Shown: piece after piece, positions 17,886 through 25,586 of the stretch
Layout of the letters: the number at the start of each line of letters is the position of its first letter
How positions within the stretch are numbered: position 1 is the first letter of the stretch
Assembly (NCBI GenBank): GCA_040779335.1
Contig: JBFONV010000005.1
Coordinates: 417,599 to 481,598 of the forward strand
Direction of reading: 5' to 3'
From: JBFONV01 sp040779335
Lineage (GTDB): Bacteria; Pseudomonadota; Gammaproteobacteria; Enterobacterales; Alteromonadaceae
Length of the DNA stretch: 64,000 nt
Position numbers and translations under genes: made by a program
Notes under the pieces: generated by a model
What the model saw: the letters and a program-made list of their open reading frames with translations, nothing else
What the model was told of the DNA's origin: nothing
Database searches by the model: none

Positions 17886-19658
17886 TTACGACTTAGCCGC
17901 TTTATTTTTAGTCTCAGTTATATACTGACGAATCATTTTTTCTAGCATAGTCAATGGCATTGAACCATTTTTTAAAATTTGATCATGAAATTCACGTAAA
18001 TCAAATTTCTCGCCTAACGCTGCTTCTGCTTCGCGTCTCAATTTTTTGATGGTCAGTTCACCAATTTTGTACGATAAGGCTTGCCCAGGCCAAGAAATAT
18101 AGCGGTCAATTTCGGTTTTTACATTATGTAGCGATAATGCAGTATTACTCGCTAAGTAATCCATCGCTTTTTCACGACTCCAGCCTTTTATATGCATACC
18201 TGTGTCTACGACTAAACGACATGCACGCCACATTTCATAAGTTAATCGACCAAAATTACTATAAGGATCTTGATAAAAACCAGCTTCTATTCCCAAAAAT
18301 TCAGAGTATAAACCCCAGCCTTCGCCAAAAGCTGAGATATAAGTTTCATTACGAAATTGAGGAACATTTTTCATTTCTCGAGCAATAGAACCCTGCAAAT
18401 GGTGCCCCGGAACAGCTTCATGTAACGTTAACGCTTCAAGCACATATAAAGGTCTACGGTCTAAACGATAGGTGTTAACCCAATAATTACCCGCTTGATC
18501 GTCTCTTGATGGACCTGAATACCGACCGGTAGTGTATTTAGGTGCTATGTTTGCAGGCACTTCGATAACACCATAAGGTGTTCTGGGTAGTGTTTTAAAT
18601 AAAGCAGGTAATTGCGCATCCATTTTTTTTGCAATATAAGAAGCTTCTTTTAATAATCCTTGTGGCGTTTTTGCATAAAACTGTTCATCTGTACGTAGAA
18701 ATTGAACAAACTCAGAAAAACTTCCTTTAAATTCAACGTCCTCAATAATTTTATCCATTTCCTGACGAATTCGTTTAACTTCGTCTAGGCCAATCTGGTG
18801 AACCTCTTCTGCGGTCATTGGCAGTGTTGTATAGTGTTGTAGCCTGTTTTGGTAATATTCACCGCCATTTGGCAAAGAACTCGCTGCTATATTTTTTCTC
18901 GCATTGGGTTTGTAGACATTAACCATATAGTCGTAATAATCGCGATAGCTGGCCATTATATCGCCAGTGATAATTTGCTGAGCGTGTGTGCGCAAATCGG
19001 CAGCTTTAACCTTACTGATATGTTTAGGTATAGTTTTAAACGGCTTGTAATAGGCACTTTCGGTCACATCATCTTTAATAAAGGCGTGTATAGAATCTTC
19101 AAAACCTTCCAAAACGACCGCAGGTTGAGTGATCCCTTCGTTAATACCTTTATTCATCCATGCTATTTGCTGTGCAAAGTATTTAGGTATCGCTTTTAAG
19201 CGTTCAATGTAATCAAGGTAGTCTTGTTCTGATTTAAAGCTTGTTCTTTGATTAATATAACTGATCCAAACATGAAAGCCTGATTCTGCGGTTAGCGGCA
19301 TGTAATGTTCTTTATTAGTGTAGCTATCAAGCTCATTTTTTAAACTGTAGGATAAAACCGACCAATTTATTTTGTTCGACTCTTCCAATTGTTCGACATC
19401 AATAGCCATTATGCGCTGATAAATTTCTGAAACATTGTCAAATTGTTGTGCCAATGTTTTTTCTGACAGATCGGGAAGTTTGGCGTTATTACCACCAACT
19501 TCTGGCTTATTAAAAGGATTACTGTTATCTACATATGCTTGGTAATCATTAATAATCGCTTCGAGACGATTATCTTGGCTTACTCGCTGCGCTTTAGTTA
19601 ATTGAGCACAACCACTCACAAATAGAATAAGAAAAATAAACGATAATAATTGCTTCAT
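17886..19658 (-). CDS. DUF885-family lipoprotein, putative zinc-dependent peptidase
   Basis: About 590 residues. The N-terminus is a lipoprotein signal (MKQLLSFIFLILF, then VSGC with the lipidated cysteine), so the protein is probably anchored in the envelope. The DUF885 hallmark HEAVPGHHLQG lies near residue 425, followed by the YISAFGEGWGLYSE segment whose glutamates could complete a metal site. These proteins are predicted gluzincin-like metallopeptidases, and few have known substrates. The frame opens at a GTG at 19667, but the ATG at 19658 gives the cleanest signal peptide. Its 3' end faces the orphan riboswitch transcript. Confidence 0.85.
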   Translation of the reverse strand: MKQLLSFIFLILFVSGCAQLTKAQRVSQDNRLEAIINDYQAYVDNSNPFNKPEVGGNNAKLPDLSEKTLAQQFDNVSEIYQRIMAIDVEQLEESNKINWSVLSYSLKNELDSYTNKEHYMPLTAESGFHVWISYINQRTSFKSEQDYLDYIERLKAIPKYFAQQIAWMNKGINEGITQPAVVLEGFEDSIHAFIKDDVTESAYYKPFKTIPKHISKVKAADLRTHAQQIITGDIMASYRDYYDYMVNVYKPNARKNIAASSLPNGGEYYQNRLQHYTTLPMTAEEVHQIGLDEVKRIRQEMDKIIEDVEFKGSFSEFVQFLRTDEQFYAKTPQGLLKEASYIAKKMDAQLPALFKTLPRTPYGVIEVPANIAPKYTTGRYSGPSRDDQAGNYWVNTYRLDRRPLYVLEALTLHEAVPGHHLQGSIAREMKNVPQFRNETYISAFGEGWGLYSEFLGIEAGFYQDPYSNFGRLTYEMWRACRLVVDTGMHIKGWSREKAMDYLASNTALSLHNVKTEIDRYISWPGQALSYKIGELTIKKLRREAEAALGEKFDLREFHDQILKNGSMPLTMLEKMIRQYITETKNKAAKS

Positions 19659-19873
19659 TGGCATCACTTAATGGCGTTTTAGACTGATTTACTTTAGCAA
19701 AATAAAATCTTTTTCATAAGACATTATTCGATAAATCACATAATCGGCAATTTAATGTCGGTTTACAGGTAAAAATTCTAATATTTATACATTCAAAGGT
19801 AGAAGTTTAGCGACGGATACTAGAGAATAGACTTAGCGTGTCGCTCACTGATTGCAAAATATAAAAATAACTA

Positions 19874-20887
19874 ATGAAGCATCATGATTCCATTGCCTTG
19901 GCAGATAAAAAATTGGCTTTGTCTATTGAACAATTAAGACAATGGCAACTAGCTGCGACACCGATAAATTACGCGGTTAGTTATGAATATATCTCAGGAA
20001 AAAACCAGCCGTTACACGCCACTATTAAGCAACAACTTGCATCAGGGAATTCTCTCGATAGCTTTTTCATGGAAGAAGTCTACAAGCAATTTGTACTCGG
20101 ACAGAGTAGCTTAAGAGATGAAATGATCTCCGATATTGATAATTTACTATCAACAGTAGAAAATGGCAGCAAACAATCTACTGCGTCAATTAACGGTTTT
20201 ATTACATCACTTGACGCCAATATTTCAGCAATACATTCAGATAATAAGAAAACGGTCGATATTGGCTTAGCTAAATTAAGAAAGTCGTCTTTAGCATTTA
20301 AAAACCAGCAACAAGAATTGATTACCCAACTCAATAAGTCCCATAAACATGCCTCAACATTGCGCAATGAATTAGAAGAATTACGTAAAGAAATATTTTT
20401 AGATCCTCTTACCCAATTGTACAATCGAAAAGCAATGTCTAAACATCTTGATTTGTGGCATAGCGAAGATCCTAACAAGCAAATTGCGGCTCTCGTTATT
20501 AACATTGATCATTTTACTAAATTCAGTCAACGTTTTGGCCCGTTAATTGGCGACGTCCTGCTATCAAAAATAGCTAAAAAAATCAGTAGTTACGTCGATA
20601 ATAGTGGCTTACCAATTCGCTCTGGTGGTGATGAGTTTTTAATTTTACTACCTGATGTCGAGCGCAGCATTGCCGCCGAAATTGCAGAAAAAATTAGACA
20701 AGGCGTAGAAAAGTTGCGTTTTGTTAGCAGTAAGTCTGGTATTCGATTACCGTCGATGACGGTTTCAATTGGCGTTAGTGATTTTCGTGTTAGCAAAAAT
20801 ATTAATGCGGTGATTAGCCATTCTCGACAGGTATTTGATTCCGATAAAACGAATTCAACCAATGAAGTTATTCTCGCTAGCATTTAA
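19874..20887 (+). CDS. soluble diguanylate cyclase (GGDEF)
   Basis: A 337-residue cytoplasmic protein with no membrane segment. The N-terminal half (about 1-170) is helical and starts with an LRQWQLAATPINYAVSYEY-type domain often seen before GGDEF in gammaproteobacteria. The C-terminal cyclase has DPLTQLYNRKAM and intact RSGGDEFLILLPD (GGDEF at 251-255), so c-di-GMP synthesis is expected. The inhibitory RxxD site is absent at 242-245, which suggests no product feedback at that site. The final helix normally reading ADxALYxAK is poorly conserved. Start has no strong ribosome site. Confidence 0.88.
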   Translation: MKHHDSIALADKKLALSIEQLRQWQLAATPINYAVSYEYISGKNQPLHATIKQQLASGNSLDSFFMEEVYKQFVLGQSSLRDEMISDIDNLLSTVENGSKQSTASINGFITSLDANISAIHSDNKKTVDIGLAKLRKSSLAFKNQQQELITQLNKSHKHASTLRNELEELRKEIFLDPLTQLYNRKAMSKHLDLWHSEDPNKQIAALVINIDHFTKFSQRFGPLIGDVLLSKIAKKISSYVDNSGLPIRSGGDEFLILLPDVERSIAAEIAEKIRQGVEKLRFVSSKSGIRLPSMTVSIGVSDFRVSKNINAVISHSRQVFDSDKTNSTNEVILASI

Positions 20888-20911
20888 CACAATCACAACT
20901 AAGCTTTACTA

Positions 20912-21037
20912 TCACTCAAGAAAGTTATCGTGAAAAAAGTTTGTTAGCATTTGCCACTTTAGTGCAATTTCCCCAGTGTTCTTTGCTTCATATAGCACCT
21001 TATCAGCTTGATTAATAAGTCCATGTATAGATCTCCC
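20912..21037 (-). pseudogene. remnant of a GGDEF domain C-terminus
   Basis: A 41-codon open stretch with no start codon. It encodes INQADKVLYEAKNTGEIA, the characteristic last helix of GGDEF domains (usual form ADxALYxAKxxGRN), and ends at a TGA. Upstream in frame it is closed by a TAG at 21038-21040, and no GGDEF motif is found further upstream before the next gene. It is therefore a leftover of a deleted diguanylate cyclase gene, lying tail-to-tail with the intact GGDEF gene. Confidence 0.6.
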
Positions 21038-21122
21038 CTAGCCCGCTAATTCACTTTATTTTAACAGCAAACACCCGAGGTAATTACAGGGTTAAATAAT
21101 AAAAAGTCATTGGTTGTGTTTT

Positions 21123-21434
21123 TTATGTAATCGACGAATACAATTGATCAATGTTTTCGATGCCCGCTAAATCATCACCTTCAATCCAACAAGATTGGCT
21201 AACACATTCAAAATTTAGGATAAAATAATGTCCCTGCCAAACAAAGCGAATGTTTTCCCGATCCGCGCCAATGATATGTTCGACTTCAGTAACCTCGCCA
21301 ATAACGTTGATGAGTGAATTTTTTAGCGATGCAATATCGTCTTGATGCCAATCAAGTTCAAATGTACAGGTTATAATTGCATTGTCGATAAAGTCGATTG
21401 ATATTATCGGCGGTAATTTTTTGTATGACATCAT
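21123..21434 (-). CDS. small protein of unknown function
   Basis: A 103-residue acidic soluble protein. It is beta-rich at the start (PPIISIDFIDNAIITCTFEL), has a central helix DIASLKNSLINVIGEV, and ends with FVWQGHYFILNFECVSQSCWIE. Size and the FECxSQSCWIE-type end remind me of the DUF3630 family of Alteromonadales, but I am not certain. ATG codons at 21434 and 21431 are both possible starts. It stands alone between the GGDEF remnant and a divergent cytochrome gene. Confidence 0.65.
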   Translation of the reverse strand: MMSYKKLPPIISIDFIDNAIITCTFELDWHQDDIASLKNSLINVIGEVTEVEHIIGADRENIRFVWQGHYFILNFECVSQSCWIEGDDLAGIENIDQLYSSIT

Positions 21435-21665
21435 AGGCTAATATTTAAATTCATAGTGGGTAGTTAAACGGTACTCTTAGAGATACCTTGGATAAAATAT
21501 ACTCATTACTTTTATCTGGATACATCAAGACGCATGCACGCCATTTCTGGTTCACGAATAGCGAAAACGCCATTTTTGCTAAAAAATCAACGACAGCTCT
21601 GCTATTTTTACATATAATCGGTCAAGGTTGATAAAAATTCTAATCATCAAAGAGAGACTGAAGTT

Positions 21666-21965
21666 ATGAAAAAAATTACTTTAGCTGTTGCAGCTACTGT
21701 TATGATGGCATCTCCAGTATTTGCAGGCGACGTAGCAGCTGGTAAAGCAAAATCAGGCGTATGTGCAGCATGTCACGGCGCTGCAGGCATTTCGGCCATA
21801 CCTATGTATCCTAACTTAGCAGGTCAAAAAGAAGCATATTTAGCTAAGCAACTTAAAGACTTCAAATCAGGTGCACGTAAAGATCCAATTATGGCTCCAA
21901 TGGCTATGGGTTTATCTGATGAAGATGTAGCTAATATTGCTGCATATTATGCTAGCTTAAAATAA
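21666..21965 (+). CDS. periplasmic class I cytochrome c (c553/c4-like single domain)
   Basis: A 99-residue precursor: Sec signal peptide (MKKITLAVAATVMMASPVFA), then an ~80-residue mono-haem domain. The haem site CAACH is at residues 33-37 and a likely axial methionine is in DPIMAPMAMGLSDED. The C-terminal helix DEDVANIAAYYASLK is typical. It would carry electrons in the periplasm, for instance between the bc1 complex and a terminal oxidase or peroxidase; the partner cannot be read from context. It is a single-gene unit with a good GAGAGA ribosome site and its own terminator. Confidence 0.9.
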   Translation: MKKITLAVAATVMMASPVFAGDVAAGKAKSGVCAACHGAAGISAIPMYPNLAGQKEAYLAKQLKDFKSGARKDPIMAPMAMGLSDEDVANIAAYYASLK

Positions 21966-21984
21966 ACCAAACTACTGTAATACA

Positions 21985-22011
21985 AAAAGCGCTGCCTATA
22001 GCGCTTTTTTT
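21985..22011 (+). terminator. rho-independent terminator after the cytochrome c gene
   Basis: AAAAGCGCT / AGCGCTTTT stem with a 6-base loop and a following T-run, 19 bp past the stop codon. Confidence 0.88.
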
Positions 22012-22134
22012 ACCTCCAAAATAAGCCTTTTCTTTGTGTGATTAACATCTCTTGATGATATCAACAGCACGGTTAAAAGTAACCACTTTAGCGTCATCAA
22101 CCAATTGTATACGGTGAAAGGTGGACCAGCAGAG

Positions 22135-23946
22135 TTAACTATTATGTCTTTGGATGGTCTCTAAAAAGGGGGCGCCGTAACGGGCAAGTTTGGTATCACC
22201 AATACCACTAACTAATAACATATCTCTTTTAGTTTTAGGCTGGACCCTAGCTAATTCGGATAAAGTTGCGTCATTAAATACAATGTAAGGTGCTATTTCC
22301 TCGATATCAGCAATTTCTTTACGTAACGCTCTTAACTTGGTAAATAATACTCTGTCATAATTATTTTTTGACTTACTTTGCTGCCAATAACTGGCTTTTT
22401 GCAGTCGTGGCGACGCGAGCATTAACGGGTGCATTGCTGTTAGTACACTGCGTGAAGCTTGAGTTAATTTTAACGCCGATTGATGAGAAACATCCTGTTG
22501 TAAATAACCTTGATGGATAAGCTGGCGCACTATAGAAAACCAATAACCGGGTGTTTTATCCCTGCCAATGCCAAATGTTGACACTTGATGATGCGCTAAT
22601 TGCATCACTTTAGGTGAACTTTCACCTCGCAGTACTTCAATGACATGCTCAATGTCGCCCTGCTGATCAATCCGGTAAACACACGACAGCACTTTTTGCG
22701 CGGGTTCTAAAGCGTTAAATTGACTAGGCGGATCGAGGCAAATATCACAGTTCCCACAGCGCTGCTCGGTATATTCAGCAAAGTAATTTAGCACAACCTG
22801 ACGACGACAAGTTTGCGCATCAATGAAACCCTCCATAGTTTGGAAGCGCTGTAACTCAACATTCACTCTATGTTCATTATCTCCAGAACTGATCCGTTTT
22901 TTAATTTTATCAACGTCTTTTTCGTCGTAGAGAAACAAAGCCTCCGCAGGCAAACCATCTCGTCCGGCACGACCTATTTCTTGATAATAAGCCTCCAATG
23001 TTCTGGGCGGTTCATAATGAATAACAAAACGAACATTGGGCTTATTGATGCCTAAACCAAAAGCAACGGTCGCAACCACAACTTGAATATTATCCTTCGT
23101 AAATCCATCTTGAACGGCATTTCTGATCTCTATTTCCATGCCCGCATGATATGCCGCACAATTAATGCCCACGCCGGCCAAGGTTTTCGCCAGTTTTTCA
23201 ACTTGCCAGCGGCTACTGCAATAAATAATGCCACTTTCATTTTTTCTTTTCCTCACATAACCGAGAACCTGTTGCTCACCATTATATTTATCCGCTAGTG
23301 TGTAGCGAATATTTGGTCGGTCAAAGCTATCTAAATGTACATAAGGATCATGTAGACCCAGCTGCGCTAATATATCTTTTCGTGTAGTGACATCGGCGGT
23401 CGCCGTAAGCGCCATAATGGGTGTAGTGGGAAAATATTCCTTTAAACAATTAAGCCGTGTATACGCGGGGCGAAAATCATGGCCCCACTGTGAAATGCAA
23501 TGTGCTTCATCAATAGCCAATAAGCTTACATTTATGCTTTGTAACCCTTGAACAAAATAATGATTATTGAAACGCTCCGGCGCCACATACAAAAGTTTCA
23601 GCTCACCTTTTGCAAGGCGTTTAAAAATATCATTAATCGTGTCGCTATCTAGACTAGAATTTATATAAGCCGCTGGTATTCCCTGCCTAGTCAAACCATC
23701 GACTTGATCTTTCATCAAGGCAATAAGTGGAGAGATAACAATAGTAACACCTGGTAATATTGCCGCCGGTAGTTGATAACAAATTGACTTACCGCCGCCA
23801 GTCGGCATTAACACTAAGCTATCATGTCCCTGCAATAAGTGACGAATGACTTCTTCCTGCCCCACTCTAAAAGATGAAAATCCAAATAAATGTTGCAGTG
23901 ACTCACGCACTTGCTCTACAGACACTTGATGACCAGAAATATTCAA
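22135..23946 (-). CDS. recQ: ATP-dependent DNA helicase RecQ
   Basis: A 603-residue 3'-5' superfamily 2 helicase of recombination and replication-fork repair. It has Walker A MPTGGGKS near residue 50, DEAHCISQWGHDFRP, motif VI QEIGRAGRDG, the zinc-binding RQC region with cysteines in CRRQVVLNYF and CGNCDIC, a winged helix, and a C-terminal HRDC domain (about 525-600). Length is normal (E. coli 609). The start codon is TTG at 23946, with AGAG 7 bp upstream; no in-frame ATG lies close enough to give a full protein. It is divergent from the broken yigI and from rarD, a synteny also found in enterics. Confidence 0.96.
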   Translation of the reverse strand: MNISGHQVSVEQVRESLQHLFGFSSFRVGQEEVIRHLLQGHDSLVLMPTGGGKSICYQLPAAILPGVTIVISPLIALMKDQVDGLTRQGIPAAYINSSLDSDTINDIFKRLAKGELKLLYVAPERFNNHYFVQGLQSINVSLLAIDEAHCISQWGHDFRPAYTRLNCLKEYFPTTPIMALTATADVTTRKDILAQLGLHDPYVHLDSFDRPNIRYTLADKYNGEQQVLGYVRKRKNESGIIYCSSRWQVEKLAKTLAGVGINCAAYHAGMEIEIRNAVQDGFTKDNIQVVVATVAFGLGINKPNVRFVIHYEPPRTLEAYYQEIGRAGRDGLPAEALFLYDEKDVDKIKKRISSGDNEHRVNVELQRFQTMEGFIDAQTCRRQVVLNYFAEYTEQRCGNCDICLDPPSQFNALEPAQKVLSCVYRIDQQGDIEHVIEVLRGESSPKVMQLAHHQVSTFGIGRDKTPGYWFSIVRQLIHQGYLQQDVSHQSALKLTQASRSVLTAMHPLMLASPRLQKASYWQQSKSKNNYDRVLFTKLRALRKEIADIEEIAPYIVFNDATLSELARVQPKTKRDMLLVSGIGDTKLARYGAPFLETIQRHNS

Positions 23947-24123
23947 CGATAAACTCTACGATAAATTAATGGTGAGTATTTTACCTTAGCTACCTCAGCA
24001 GGTAGAGATAAATTTTTATATTAATAATTATTGGTGGAAACCTATCAGCATAAGGTATCTGACTAGATAGCATCATAAACTTAGGAGATATATACACAAA
24101 TCGCGCATCATTAGACTGATAAA

Positions 24124-24353
24124 ATGCCTTTTAATAAATTATTAGGGTTAAAAATTAAGCAATTCAACAGTGGGCAATCTGAGGGACGATTTCTATGGCA
24201 AGACTTCCTTATTGGCAATCCTCTGCACAAAATATTACATGGCAGTGTTACGGCATCCGCAGTGGTTGTATAGTCGCGGTCTAGCGCATGGAAATGCACA
24301 ACGAGTTTGGCCATCATATTACTTTTAACACGTGCACCTATATGGTCGGTTAG
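24124..24353 (+). pseudogene. yigI: broken YigI-type acyl-CoA thioesterase
   Basis: The first 47 codons from ATG 24124 read MPFNKLLGLK, then IGNPLHKILHGSVTASAVVV, the hotdog thioesterase N-terminus, and stop at a TAG. In another frame, starting at about 24291, the sequence reads RMEMHNEFGH and closes with NTCTYMVG before TAG at 24351. That matches the family's C-terminal RxELHNE...TATYMVG. About 60 middle codons are missing and the frame is shifted, so the gene is dead. E. coli has yigI in the same place between recQ and rarD, which supports the identity. Even the conserved LHGG is now LHGS. Confidence 0.75.
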
Positions 24354-24494
24354 TTCACCGAAAACACATGGCACTATTAGGTCACTCAACTAACACAGGT
24401 TTGCATTTAACTATTGCCCTAAGTTATCGTGATTCAAAACTTCAACTGCGCTAAATTATGGTATTATTGCGCTCTTTTCTTACGTAATTTTCAC

Positions 24495-25409
24495 ATGTCG
24501 ACTAAAGTTCCTAACGCATATTCTGGTGTCATTAATGCCATCAGCGCCTATTCCATGTGGGGTATAGCACCATTATATTTTAAACTTATCGCGGATATCG
24601 CGCCTAGTGAAATCTTAATCCACAGAATTATCTGGTCCTGTGTTTTGCTTTTTATCATCGTCCTACTATTGAACAAATTCCGTGAAGTTCAACGCTTACT
24701 TAAACAACCCAAAATTATTTTGGGCCTGACGATCTCAGCACTTTTTCTTGGTGTTAATTGGTTTTTATTTATATGGGCAATTAATAATGATCACTTACTA
24801 GATGCCAGTTTAGGGTACTTTATTAACCCATTATTTAGTGTAGCTTTAGGCATGATATTTTTAGGCGAACGCCTCAGGAAATGGCAAAAGCTTGCGGTAG
24901 TGCTTGCAGTAATAGGGGTGTTAATTCAACTCATCTTGATCGGTACATTGCCATTAGTATCATTGGCCTTAGCTGGCACCTTTGGCATTTATGGATTATT
25001 ACGTAAAAAAATGATGGTTGATTCTTTTGTTGGACTACTTTTTGAATCGCTGTTAATGCTGCCCATCGCTGGGTATTACTGGTTATTTTTTGTTAACAGT
25101 TCAAGCAGCGACATGTTTGCCAACACACTATCACTGAATATTACGCTGATGCTGGCAGGTGTTGTCACCACAGCACCATTACTATGCTTTACTGCCGCCG
25201 CAAAACGCCTAACGTTATCAACACTTGGATTTTTCCAATATATAGGTCCTAGTTTTATGTTTATTTTTGCGACCTTTCTTTATGATGAACCATTATCATC
25301 GGGGAAACTTACCACTTTCTGCTTTATTTGGGCGGCACTATTATTATTTAGTATCGACTCATACCGAGCACATAAACACAAAGCCTTAGTTAACCTGAAC
25401 ACGGCTTAA
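24495..25409 (+). CDS. rarD: EamA-family permease RarD
   Basis: About 304 residues with ten predicted membrane segments in the DMT/EamA superfamily. The start SAYSMWGIAPLYFKLI, the segment NWFLFIWAINNDHLLDASLGYFINPL and the end SIDSYRAHK are typical of RarD, historically named for chloramphenicol sensitivity in Pseudomonas. The transported compound is not known with certainty. The frame opens at 24429, but RarD proteins begin right at MSTKVPNAYSGV, so I use ATG 24495. It is convergent with the YfiR-kinase gene. Confidence 0.9.
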   Translation: MSTKVPNAYSGVINAISAYSMWGIAPLYFKLIADIAPSEILIHRIIWSCVLLFIIVLLLNKFREVQRLLKQPKIILGLTISALFLGVNWFLFIWAINNDHLLDASLGYFINPLFSVALGMIFLGERLRKWQKLAVVLAVIGVLIQLILIGTLPLVSLALAGTFGIYGLLRKKMMVDSFVGLLFESLLMLPIAGYYWLFFVNSSSSDMFANTLSLNITLMLAGVVTTAPLLCFTAAAKRLTLSTLGFFQYIGPSFMFIFATFLYDEPLSSGKLTTFCFIWAALLLFSIDSYRAHKHKALVNLNTA

Positions 25410-25586
25410 TGGATAATTAATATATTGATAATTAAGTAATGATCACTTCATTTATCTCAAACTTAATATTTTTGTTCATTCAAGGAACGGTTACGCGCAA
25501 TTAGCTAGCCTATTGCAAGTGAATTTAATGCAGATGTCAGTAAAGTAGCTGTTAGAGGAATATTTGTGAAGCAGAGCTCCGTTTAG

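Noticed and set aside
24111..24389. Minus-strand 92-codon frame overlapping the broken thioesterase
   Set aside because: No family similarity and no ribosome site; the plus strand at the same place carries recognisable YigI pieces, so this frame is a shadow.
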